64,000 nt of DNA from Rhizopus arrhizus (Eukaryota > Mucoromycota > Mucoromycetes > Mucorales > Rhizopodaceae), in NCBI GenBank assembly GCA_024220505.1, contig JAKZZE010000005.1:766501-830500 (forward strand), in the 5' to 3' direction. Shown here in pieces: positions 1-11,835 of the stretch. Positions within the stretch are counted from its first letter, which is position 1, and every line of letters starts with the position of its first letter. The position numbers were made by a program, and so were the translations under genes. The notes under the pieces are model-generated. The model did not search any database, was not told the origin of the DNA, and saw only the letters and a list, made by a program, of their open reading frames with translations.

Positions 1-1539
1 TCTTTACAGTAGCAACCTTACATTGGATAGCTTCTCCTGAAGCAGTCTTAATCAAGAGAGGCTTGTCTCCATAATGAGCAATCAAGTCATCATTTGTTTT
101 CAATTCAGGTTGAACAGTTTCCCAGTACTTCTTCTTGGGGTTCAATACTTTTTCAGGCTCACCTTCTTGACCTTCAATAAAGACTCTGTCACCAGGCTTC
201 ACTTTAGATGTATCAACAGGACCTAACAATTCAACAGCAGAGCCATCAGGAGCAGTGGCACATAAAACCATACCGAAAGACTTGATACCACGCATACTAG
301 CAGGCTTCAAGTTACACAAAACAAGCACATAACGGTTCTCCATTTGTTCGATGGGATACCAACGAACAAGGCCAGAGACAATCGTACGAGGCTCTTCTTC
401 TCCAACATCAATTTCTTCAACATACAAAGAATCAGCTCCTTCGTGCTTCTTACATGATTTGATGTAACCCACGCGAATATCAATACGAGAAACAACAGGT
501 TGATCAGTTTCAGCAGGGGCAGGAGCTAAAGTGAAGTTTAGAACAATTCTAAATTTTCCTTAAAAAACATCTAGTTTTACCAGCAGGCTTCTTTTCAGCC
601 TTCTTCTTTTCCTTCTTTGGCTTATCACCTCCTTCCTTTTTCTTGTTGTCATCAGCAGGCTTCTTTTCATCTTTCTTGTCAGATTTCTTGTCTTCCTTTT
701 TATCACCTTTCTTGTCGCTCTTCTTTTCTTCCTTCTGTTTTTTTATAAATAACATTGCATGTTATACTTTCATGTGCTACTTACTACTACAACGGGTTCA
801 GGGACGTCATCTAAATTGACTTCAAATAAGGGAAATTCTTCAGTCAAGTCATTAGCCTTAATAACCATATGTTGAACAAGGTCAAACCAACGTAAAACAT
901 TGGGACATGTGGTAGCCTTGAGGTTTTTCTATTTTTTTTTTTTTCGTTAAGCACATTGTGCTCTTTGGCATTCAGGACGAAACTTACAGTGTAAGAGTGA
1001 AGGATACCAAAGACAACGATATCAACAATGGTTAAATGGTTGCCAACAAAGAAGGTGCGTGTACTCAAGTGCTCATTGAATTTTTTCTATTAGAAAAACA
1101 TGTTATGAATTTCAATACAAAAGTAGTATTACGTTTACCTCAATGTTGGAAATGATCTCCTTCTTACCGGCATTTCTAAGACCTTGAGTAGCAAAGGATA
1201 ACCATTCTTCAACCTATGAAAGAAAAAAAAAAATGAATAAACAATCAAAAGAAAAAACGCGTTTTGAAAAACATACTTGAGCTTGTTCTACAGCATTGTT
1301 TCCAAGAAGCTCGGGCTTATTAGCTTGAGATACAAGGTATTTGACAATAGCATTAGGAGTGTCAATTTTTTCACCGGAAACCTGCTTATTGCATAAGATA
1401 AAAGTTATTTTGAAATCATCGTTCTTACCTCCAAAGAAAGCTCTTTGCCAGTAGTAAATTGAATATTAGACTTGAGGAACTTGTAGACAAGACGAATTTC
1501 GTGGCTTGATTTTTCGGGAATAGCAAGTGTGGCAGCCAT
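1..1539 (-). CDS. ARC1: Arc1/AIMP1-like tRNA-binding cofactor of aminoacyl-tRNA synthetases (3' end cut by window)
   Basis: Spliced gene read from the ATG at 1537-1539 (protein begins MAATLAIPEKSS). Three parts are visible: an N-terminal GST-like helical region (EQAQVEEWLSFA...TRTFFVGNHLTIVDIVV), a lysine-rich linker of repeated KKxDKK units at about 590-735, and a C-terminal EMAPII/OB-fold tRNA-binding domain (SRIDIRVGYI, VSGLVRWYP, LCNLKPASMRGIKS, VLNPKKKYWE). This order is that of yeast Arc1p and metazoan AIMP1, which hold methionyl- and glutamyl-tRNA synthetases in a cytosolic complex and raise their tRNA affinity. The frame is still open at position 1, but the domain is nearly finished, so only a few residues should be missing. 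At least three short introns lie in the N-terminal half. Assignment is strong; the symbol rests on domain order. Confidence 0.85.
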
Positions 1540-1830
1540 CTTGGACAGGAAAAAAAAAAGAGGCAAGGGTAAAAAGCTTAACTTTGAAAAAAAATGTGTC
1601 AAGATGCTGAGTGGCTTATGCCTTTAGAAGATACGTCATTGTTCAGTTCCTTTTATTCTGTTGTGATTATTCAATTGTTTAATTAATCCTCTGTTCAAGT
1701 AAAGAACAATGATTGAATACGGGCAGAAACTGTTTTTTCTTTTCTTTCCACTTTTCTGTCTTGCGGCGTATTGTTCTTTTAAAAAAAATATATGCTCAGT
1801 AGAAATCAACTTTTTTTCTTTGCTTTCTAT

Positions 1831-2212
1831 CTAATTATGGCGGAAAAATTTCATTCCCATCCAGTTCCACACTACCCAATAGATCCAAACAATAGCTGTG
1901 ATTGGTATCAACAAACAATAATATTCATCATGTGTTATCCAATCCAACAACTATAGCATGTCAGTAGCTTTTTAAAAAAGTCTGTTTGATTACCTTATTG
2001 CCTGACGGAGGTATACGCTTACTTGCTACAATGGCATATATCAAAAGAAAGAAAGTAACAAATGTAGCAATTAGTAAGGCATAACCATATAAATGAGCAT
2101 GGTTATCAGGAATAACCTCATGAGTTCGTTTAATGTGTGATGAATTGACAAAGCTTCCTGAACGGGATGAAAATGAGGACTTTGAAGTTCTTCTTCGGTA
2201 TTGAGATTGCAT
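1831..2212 (-). CDS. PIGY: PIG-Y-like subunit of the GPI-N-acetylglucosaminyltransferase
   Basis: Two exons (2212-1994 and 1950-1831) joined by a 43-nt intron (GTAATC...CTATAG) give a 112-residue protein. It has an N-terminal basic, serine-rich tail of about 40 residues, a first membrane segment (YGYALLIATFVTFFLLIYAI), a short loop, and a second segment (LLIPITAIVWIYWVVWNWMG). It ends WNWMGMKFFRHN. From family knowledge, animal PIG-Y ends in a very similar WMG-K-FRHN block and has the same two-helix hairpin. PIG-Y is a small ER subunit of the complex that makes GlcNAc-PI, the first GPI-anchor step; yeast Eri1 is its counterpart. The long N-terminal tail is unusual for this normally ~70-residue protein. 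An A-rich tract (2219-2263) lies just upstream. Confidence 0.8.
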
Positions 2213-2908
2213 AAAATAGGAAAAAAAAAAAAAAAGAAAAAAAAGAAAAAAGAAAAAAAAAAAGAGCTTGAAACAAGCCCAAAAGTTGAAAGAGAATCAA
2301 CAGTTGTGATGGACAGATCTAGAAAATCCTACCGCCTCAGCAATTTAATATGTGAATCATACACAAAATTAATTAATATGAAGATGACAGTAAGGGGTAT
2401 ACTATTTAAACATTAGAAATACTTTGTGCAATACTGCGACTCTAATGATTATGTAATTAAGCTTTTGAGTATTTAATAAGGAAAACACGACAATAGATTA
2501 TGTAATGGAGTAACCTAAGCTTTCAAATTCCAAACTTATAATAAATTAACATAGTAATTTCTTCTCTCAGATAGAAAATGCAAATTATGATATTTTCTCT
2601 TCTGTTTTGGGACGATTAATTGATATTGTACAATACACATACTTTAGAAAAGTAAATTAATTATTTTCATTTATTATGTTTAATTGGACACTCTATTCGA
2701 ATAAAGGGCTACATAGTTACTTCAATTGTTTAAATAGTGCTTTGATTTGAATAATTTTTCCCATATCTTTACTGCTAATTTGTTTATGGCGTACGATAAC
2801 AAATTGAAGAAAGGGCTTTTTTATTAGATTATTACATATTAAAAGGAAACAGCTTTTAATCAAAAAGCAAAAAAGCGTCTAATTACTGTACATAAATAAG
2901 AAAAGAAA
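2213..2908. other. Gap: A-rich promoter tract and AT-rich spacer
   Basis: An almost pure A/AAG tract occupies 2219-2263, directly upstream of the PIG-Y start. The rest is AT-rich with no open frame worth keeping and no recognisable RNA gene. It probably holds the PIG-Y promoter and the casein kinase 3' UTR. Confidence 0.5.
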
Positions 2909-4283
2909 TTAATGACATAGTCCACAGGATATTCTTGACCAAAAACTAGGTTTACTTTGCTGCTGCTGATGTAATTGTTCTTGGGACATATCATTCAATT
3001 GGCGTGTATTGTTGTTGTTATCTGTTATCTTTTTATTTGTTGTATGTTGACGACTGTGTCGCTTTGATGTCTATTATTTTCAATCAAAAAAGGGATCTTC
3101 AAGATTATGTGCTTTTATTTTATTTTACCTGCCATCCTTTTCCATTATTCATTAACATCCAATCATAGACGTCATCTTCTACATCACCCATTTTTTCAAT
3201 AGCTTTTGTAAATAAGCTTCTTAAAAAGTCATAATCGGGTGTTTCTTCAAAACCTAATTTACGTACATACTGTAAATAGATACCAAATTCCTCTATTATT
3301 TTAATATTAGCATGTATTAACTAAACATTATTGTTACTATTACCTGGATATCCATCACATAAATCTTTAATAGCTGTTGTCTGCTTCTTTTCACCAATCT
3401 TTTCATACTTTTGTTTATTTGTAGCTGCTTTCAAGCCTTGCCAAGGCAAGGAGCCACGCAAAAAATACATGAATACGTGACCCAATGACTCTAAATCATC
3501 ACGACGTGATTGTTCTCTTCCCAAATGAGTATTAATAGACATATAACGGGCTGTACCCGAAAGACTCTTTCTTTCCCGATAAGGTATATGCTGCTTTGTC
3601 TTGGGATCTCTGTATAATTTTGCCATGCCAAAATCTACAATAAATACTTGGTTCTCTTTATCTGAACCGGGCTTACCGACCAAGAAATTATCTGGTTTAA
3701 TGTCTCTATAAATAAGGTTTTTCTCATGCACTGTTTGTATTCTCGTCAGCTAATTGCATCATGAGTGTTTAGGTATCTGTTTGCTGCATTGTTATTTACC
3801 ATCTGCTTGGCAAGCATAGCCGTTGTTTTAATACTAAAACGTCTCCCACAAGTATCAAACATATCTTCAAGGCTAGGACCAAGTAAATCAATGACAAGTA
3901 TGTTGTGAAGCCCTTCTTGTCCAAAATAATAAGCTGTTGGTATTCCCACTGTTATAGAATATTGTTAAAATTCAACTATTTAAATAATAACAGTAAACGT
4001 ACCAGAACCAGCCATAATCTTATAAGTTCTGTATTCGTCTCTTAACTGTGGCGCATCACTTTTTCTTGGTTCAAATTTAATAGCAACTGATTGATTATTT
4101 AATAAATTGATACCTATTATAATATTATTTAATATCTTTTTTTTAATTTGCTTATATAATACGATATGAACCTTCATAGATGATACCAAAGCTTCCTTCA
4201 CCAATTTTTTTTCCAACTTTATAGTGAACACCAACAACATTAGAATGGCTTGAACTAGACACAGCTGCTGAAGAACTAGGCAT
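2909..4283 (-). CDS. Casein kinase 1, YCK1/YCK2 type
   Basis: Six exons encode about 367 residues, starting at ATG 4281-4283. The kinase domain begins almost at once ([21 protein letters not shown]). It contains VAIKFEPR with the ATP lysine, catalytic [12 protein letters not shown] in [13 protein letters not shown], the CK1 signature [19 protein letters not shown] and [17 protein letters not shown]. This is the plasma-membrane YCK subfamily, which acts in nutrient signalling, endocytosis and morphogenesis. The tail is short and polar with a small Q run. Yeast Yck1/Yck2 end in a palmitoylated Cys-Cys; here the protein ends SCGLCH, two cysteines three residues apart. A membrane anchor is therefore possible but not in the classic form. 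Several exon joins were checked by phase, for example the glycine codon split in IYEG/INLL. Confidence 0.92.
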
Positions 4284-4470
4284 ATTCTGCTGTTTAAATT
4301 ATATTTTTATTATTAAAAAAAAAAAAAGGAAAATTATGCTTTTAAATGTATATGTATGTATAAAAGAAGGAAAAATTGAGTAAAAGAGAAAAAGAGAAAA
4401 AGGAAAACAGAGAAATACACTATACATCATTTCCTAATATAGAAAGAGCTTGCTCTCTGGCTATTCTCAT

Positions 4471-6413
<1,943 letters not shown>

Positions 6414-6707
6414 TACTGATAGAGTATATGAAGTGTTAGTCTCAGTCATTAAGGCATAAACAACATAAGAATAAAAGCGCTTACCTCCGAAAAGTAAAGC
6501 AATCATCGATTGCAGCCTAGTTCTGCTTCCTTTTCAGAAGGGAACGGCAATAGTCTTGTTGGCAGTGTAGGCGTGACTGTTGTTTAGAAAAGCTTAATAA
6601 AGCTGGGAGTATGATCATGTCCGTAAGTGAAAGAGCAGATAGCGAAAGAAGAGGACCAGAGAGTGAGACAATAGAGCTTTTTTTACGCATGTTGTTTTTA
6701 AACTAAA
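6414..6707 (+). repeat. Dispersed ~300-bp repeat, copy 1 (SINE-like; second copy at 43231)
   Basis: Near-identical over its whole length to 43231-43527. Shared blocks include ATAAACAACATAAGAATAAA, ACCTCCGAAAAGTAAAGCAA, AAGCTGGGAGTATGATCATG and ACGCATGTTGTTTTTAAACT. The similarity begins at TACTGATAG and ends at AAACT followed by A's (short and broken here, 51 A's in copy 2). That polarity suggests a retroposed transcript in the plus direction. Reading frames are not conserved between copies, so it is unlikely to be coding. No clear Pol III A or B box was found. The minus strand carries a good 5' splice site (GGAG/GTAAG) and, in copy 2 only, a matching TTAATAG acceptor. Confidence 0.75.
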
Positions 6708-8248
6708 AGGAAAAAAAAAGCTTTATGTAGTGTATTTCATATCTCTTCCTATTCTTTAAAATTGTCTTAGTGTTCTTCTTTCCCAGCCCTCTCTCAGTTT
6801 CAACATTAACATCGTTGATACTATTGGCACAAGATGAAGTTTTAGATTTTACTTGTTTAAATAAATCATAATTTATTTTCCCAAAAAAAAGAAAGAAAGA
6901 AAGAAAAACGAGTGAACGAGTAAGGAAAGAAAGACGTGTCATAGACATCATTGTAGGTTGTGGGGCAACCAATCCAAAGATCGTTTTCGAGGAGAAAGTG
7001 GAGGTGAGCTTAAAAAGAATCAGACCTATGATGGGCCAGTGGAGAAACTAAAAGGAAATAGATTGAAAGGAGAGTGGTTTGTGAGTGGGCAGTAAGTTCA
7101 AAAGAAAATACAAGGGATTTTCAATAAAAGTCGACATTTATAACCTTTGATGCATATCAAGACATTGAATAACATGCTTTTGGTAAAAGAGTAATTAGGA
7201 TACCCGGGAGGAAGCTTTGGTTGACCGCCAGACAGCCAACCAAAGCACCAACGGATACAGCTGCTGCGTTCAGAATAGGGCATGAGAAGTCAAAGTATAG
7301 AATCCAAGGACAAAGATGGACGACAAGGAGAGAGCAGCTTATAGTGAGGTGCTGGCTGCCTTTGTAAAAGGCTGATTTGCAGGAATACATGTTTGACAAA
7401 CTTAAAGCCACGAGCGCAGAGGATATCACCTAGCCGTGAACAACGCTGCCATCGTACTGTTTTCGAAAACTTTGTACCATTCGGGTCAACCAAAATGCTG
7501 ATTGATGTGAGATACAAATAAAGCTTTAATGTATCTCATGTCATTATTGACAGTTAAATCCACATTCGTTAAATTATATTTGTAAACTGATACAGCAATG
7601 TGACCTAATATTTTCCCATTTTTGATTGTACTGGTATCCAAGTGTGGAAGAACCAATATGAACTAGTATCAAGACATAACATACTTCCAATAAATCGAAT
7701 TTATAACCCTGTTGCTGCCAAACCATATATAATAATTATTTATTTTCACTTGCACTTCCAAGACTTGTTCATATGTAATTATGTTTTCAACTTATTCATT
7801 ATTGAGATATTTGCAGATAATAAAGTGAGAAATAGAGGGAAATAGTGCTTGAAACTAGTGAATGAGTCTCTATGTAACCTCTTTATTAGATTTCAAGACG
7901 AGAGAGAGAACCCTTTAATCAAGCTACGCCTTTATGTAGGAAATGAAATTATTCAAGAATCAAAGTGAATCTCAAGGCCAATTATATTTTTGAGTTTGAT
8001 GAACAGTATAATTTTTTTATATGGTTAGCATTGGAAATGAGTCTTAAAGAATATGTAATGAGTAATATTATGTACTCAGTGCTTATTGTTTCTTATATAA
8101 GATTTGGGTAATCTCATACGAACAACAAATATTCAATAAGGTAAATAAATAACAAAAGAACCATTCAACAGACTAATTTTTATTTATTTTTTTTATTTAA
8201 TTTATTAGGAAACAACAAAGCAAGAAGCAAAAAGAAAAAGACGAATGT
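6708..8248. other. Gap: no confident gene; possible decayed coding on minus strand 7100-7520
   Basis: Short overlapping minus-strand frames between 7100 and 7520 switch frame several times (for example a stretch with PNGTKFSKTVRWQRCSRLGD, then one with NAAAVSVGALVGCLAVN). They could be a degraded coding sequence, but no family was recognised. The rest is AT-rich spacer. Confidence 0.3.
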
Positions 8249-9689
8249 TTACTGCATTGGATTGGCAGCAGCAAAGGAGGAAGAACCAGAAACAGAAGTC
8301 GGGAAACCAAGATCAGGGGAAGAAAAAGCCCAGGAAGGGTAATACTCGTGGTCGAGTTTATCAGGGAACTCCATCTCAACGTTTTCTGCTATTCTTCTAA
8401 TAGTTGGTGGAGCTCCCTTTTTCTTTAACAAGTCTTTGTACCCTTTCTGCAGCTCTTTGTGGAATTCCACCACCTATAGGCAATTAAGGTATATTAGAAA
8501 ATGGGGTTTATTGATATGTTATACTTACTCTTTCACTTCTGAATGATGGCCGCTTAACAATAAATGTACGGCCATCTTCATCTTCTGGGCCTTCCTCCTC
8601 ATCAGAGGTCCAATCAACCGTCAAGATCTTTTCGGCAAATGGGAACCGGGCGTGGTATGCTGCTGCGTTGGCGTTGTAAGCAATCCTCCTGTTAAGGAGT
8701 TTCTATCATAAAGTATTGATGTAAGTATTATAGACATTTTATATTATAATTTTTAAATATCAAGTACTTACTGCATTTACGCGGCTGCGGCTGGCTGACG
8801 TTGATGTCACCACAGCTTTCCCATTTGCCTTATCCACCATGTAATAGAACTTGCTTCTAATCATGGTGAATATCTGCGAATCAGTCAGGCCATTGAAGCA
8901 TTGGTGCCTCCTGACCTCATCGCGCAACAGATTTTTTACTTTTCTGTTGGCCTTGTCGGTGATGGACTTGAGCGTATCAAACCTGAAGCCACAGCCAACC
9001 AAGTATTCGCGGTAGTGCTTAGATATGTGATCCTATAATGTAAGAAAAAAAATTAAGAAATAAAGTTATTAAATTCCATTTGCTAATTGATACTTTAATT
9101 TTAGACTTACACTACATTGCTTTTTGATCTTGTTGATCTCAGCCACAGGAACATACTGCTGCCCTTGCTGTGGCTGTTGAACTGGATACTGCTGTTGCTG
9201 CTGTTGATGCTGTTGATGCTGTTGATGCTGTTGATGCTGTTGATACTGTTGATATTGTTGATACTGTTGATACTGTTGCTGCTGTTGCTGTAGAAGCTGA
9301 TACAATAGCCGCATTTGAGTACTTATAATCTCTGGTGTGAGATCAGGAATATCTCTGATGCCCTCAGCTTTAACATGGCTTTCTAAGTGAAGAGGTGCAG
9401 AGCTGTCAAAGCTTGAACAGGGAACAGAAACAGGGTCAGAAACAGAAGCATGGTCAGAAACAGAAGCATGATCAGAAACAGAAGCATAGTCAGAAACAGA
9501 AGCATGATCAGAGACAGAAGCATGATCAGAGACAGAAGCATGATCAGAAACAGAATCAGGTTCAGGGGAAGGGGAAGGGGAAGGGGAAGGAATATCGGTG
9601 GGTGAAGGTGCAGGAATTACGATAGGTACTCTTACCCTTTTGGAAGAATTTCCGGGAATATTGGTTGGGTTAGTAGTACGTTTAGACAT
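8249..9689 (-). CDS. Hypothetical protein with hexapeptide and glutamine repeats
   Basis: Four exons (9689-9111, 9032-8772, 8702-8529, 8473-8249) join in phase to 412 residues. The N-terminal third is low complexity: a basic start (MSKRTTNPTN...SSKRVRV), a proline/serine run, about seven SVSDHA hexapeptides, then QQY/QQH-rich glutamine tracts. The C-terminal two thirds are ordinary folded-looking sequence with conserved-looking blocks (CGFRFDTLKSITDKANRKVK, CFNGLTDSQIFTMIRSKFYY, RRIAYNANAAAYHARFPFAE, DWTSDEEEGPEDEDGRTFIV). No known domain was recognised. The basic and acidic segments and polyQ would suit a nuclear protein, but that is inference. It lies alone in a repeat-rich island and may belong to a lineage-specific expanded or transposon-derived family. 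Confidence 0.7.
9187..9295. repeat. CAG-type triplet repeat encoding polyglutamine
   Basis: Imperfect tandem CTGTTGATG/CTGTTGATA nonamers between CTG/TTG triplets. Read on the minus strand they give Q runs interrupted regularly by H or Y (QQHQQHQQYQQY) in the hypothetical protein. Confidence 0.85.
9435..9560. repeat. 18-bp tandem repeat encoding the SVSDHA hexapeptide
   Basis: About seven units of TCAGAAACAGAAGCATGR on the plus strand, with single-base changes (AGAAACA/AGAGACA, CATGG/CATGA/CATAG). On the minus strand they encode (SVSDHA)n in the hypothetical protein. Unit length is a multiple of three, so copy changes keep the frame. Confidence 0.9.
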
Positions 9690-10819
9690 ATTTTAGAAAG
9701 AAGGATAAAAAGGAAAAAATATTAAAAAAAATAAATAAAAAAGTACAAAAAATTGAAGAGGAATATGAATTAACTAGGTAGGACTTTCTTTTTTCAAAAG
9801 AAAAAAATAAACATTGTCGAAGTTGAAGATATTATATTTAAATAAAAACAGTTCAAGCAGTGTATGAATGCTCTTTTTAAATATTTTAATAGTTAAACTA
9901 CGGGCAAGAACCCATTAAAGCAAGCCTTCATGATTATTGAAGTTGACTGATGCTGAATAATTAAAAAGGTAAGCTCTTAATATTATATAAACACATATCC
10001 TATTCCTGTTTTAGTGATACTCATAATTTAATAAAGTTATATCTGTGGCTTTTTTTATGCTTTAAATGACCTACAGGAAGACCCTTTTATTCTATTATTG
10101 CTGCTTCTCCTCTTATATGTTGGCATAGATTTAGTTGATGTTTTGTTTTCCTTGGTTCATCTTAAAGCGAGGTACTGCTGCTTTTGCCGTGTGTATTTGA
10201 TAACTAAGAATTATTATAGATGAATAATGCTTTGCTTTGGTTCTGCTTGAGCACTGATGTCTTTTCTTTTGCTTTGTTTTTAGCTCCTTGAGTCCTTGTG
10301 TTCAGCTTGAATTTTTTTTTGGTTCTACGAAATCAATTGATGTATTTTTAAATCAGATCCTGCATTTTGATAATAACATGCAAGTCAAGCGTATATTTAA
10401 ATGCCGCAAGCAAAAAAATATTATATCTTATTATGTTATTTTTAATAAAGAAAGCTTTTATAAAACAAATTTCTACTTTTATATACATGAAGCAATTTAT
10501 ATTACAATGTGAATAGTCGATAAAGATGTATATAAGGAGTATGAATAGTTTATAAAAAAAAAACCTAATAATGTTTTAAGGCGTATGATTGGTTGGCAAA
10601 AACTTGCAGACGTAGAATAACAAAGCTATTATGCGTCTAACTAATGGTCTATTCTGCATGTTAGAAAAAATTGGATCTAGAAATCGGGTAGAATAGGCGT
10701 GTTATACCTCTCGATTAATAAAACTAACAAATAATTCAAACAATAAATGGGTCTGTCGTTTTTGGTCATTAATGATATTTTTATTTATTACTTTCTTATT
10801 TGATCTTAGTCTGACCTAT
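9690..10819. other. Gap: AT-rich spacer, no gene seen
   Basis: Immediately upstream of the repeat-rich hypothetical gene the sequence is A/T-rich with poly-A blocks. A plus-strand open frame near 10288-10512 is lysine/isoleucine-rich with no family features. Nothing else is supported before the solo LTR. Confidence 0.4.
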
Positions 10820-10824
10820 GACAG

Positions 10825-11250
10825 TGTTGTATCCACACAACTAGTAAAGTGAACATTCATGGATAAACGCGAGATTTCCGCAATAGCCAACTTTGCCCTG
10901 TTGTCCCTATCGGCGTTCTAACGACTACATCGGAACCTGATTACAACAACGGCAGTTCAATCCAACCTCATTCGATAATTATCGTTAGATCAATAATTTA
11001 TCTACTTCATTGTCCCTTGATTCGTCAAGAAGACAATGGCTATTGATTATCCACTATCTTTCATTTATCTTCCCATCCTTCCAATATCATTCTTTTAACC
11101 GATCAATTGAAATAGCTGTAAAGACCCAAACATCCAAAAAGTATAAATAGCCTCAAATGTTTTTTTATTAATAAAGCAATATACAATCTTTAGTTTCACA
11201 GCTATTGTCTTTTTAGTTTTTTGTCTCTTATTTTAATATTTGGCAAAACA
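10825..11250 (+). mobile_element. Solo LTR of a retrotransposon
   Basis: A 426-bp segment begins TGTTGTATCC and ends GGCAAAACA, so it has TG...CA ends with a TGTT/AACA inverted terminus. It is flanked by identical 5-bp copies of GACAG (10820-10824 and 11251-11255), as expected of integrase-made target duplications. Inside is a TATA box (TATAAATAG, 11142-11150) followed about 20 bp later by an AATAAA polyadenylation signal (11170-11175). This promoter-then-poly(A) order is that of an LTR and gives the plus orientation. No internal gag/pol sequence is next to it, so it is a solo LTR left by recombination. Whether the parent was Ty3- or Ty1-type cannot be told. Confidence 0.7.
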
Positions 11251-11536
11251 GACAGACTATACAATTTATAGTTATTCCAGTGTTCATTCTGAATTATTAG
11301 TTCTTCTCCTTTTTCTTGCTTAATAAAGTGCTATATATGACATGCAGTCAAACTACAGCCGTTCCGCTCCCAGTTTACTGATTTGCTGAAAATAATTCGC
11401 TGATTTACCGAAACTAATTTCGCGAACTGAGCTAACTGAATTAAAAGCTAAGTTTGATGAAAAACTGAGAATAATTTCATAGATTCTATCTCTAGCTTTT
11501 TTTTCTCTCTTTGCAGTAAAGCTTTTGAAACTAAAA

Positions 11537-11835
11537 ATGGATTACCTACATTTCTTTATCAAAGGTGGCGCCGAGAATGTGTATAACGAGAATGGAAATG
11601 AAGCTATTGACATTGTTGATGAAGAAGGTGATCATATTGCTGCCAATCAACTTGTTAATCTTGAGACGTACCTGAAAAAAAAAGTCCTGTGAGCAAAGCA
11701 TCTGCAGATGAACCAAGAGAAATCTCGAATGAAGATATGGTTGTTTCGATATCAAGAGGTGGTGGTAGAGCTACCAAGTGCGAGGATTATGGAATGTGGC
11801 CTCGAAAGATGTTTTTGAGTACAAAAAAAGGCTGA
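11537..11835 (+). pseudogene. Possible frameshifted coding remnant of unknown family
   Basis: An ATG at 11537 opens a plausible frame (MDYLHFFIKGGAENVYNENG, then DIVDEEGDHIAANQLV) that stops just after a run of nine A's (about 11671-11679). A second frame then continues to 11835 with protein-like composition (KASADEPREISNEDMVVSIS, CEDYGMWPRKMF). The switch at a homopolymer fits a slippage-type frameshift in a decayed gene. The family is not recognised; a transposon-derived origin is possible given the solo LTR next door. Confidence 0.35.

Noticed and set aside
9395..9625. Plus-strand frame of QKQKHD repeats.
   Set aside because: It is the complement of the SVSDHA minisatellite in the minus-strand gene.
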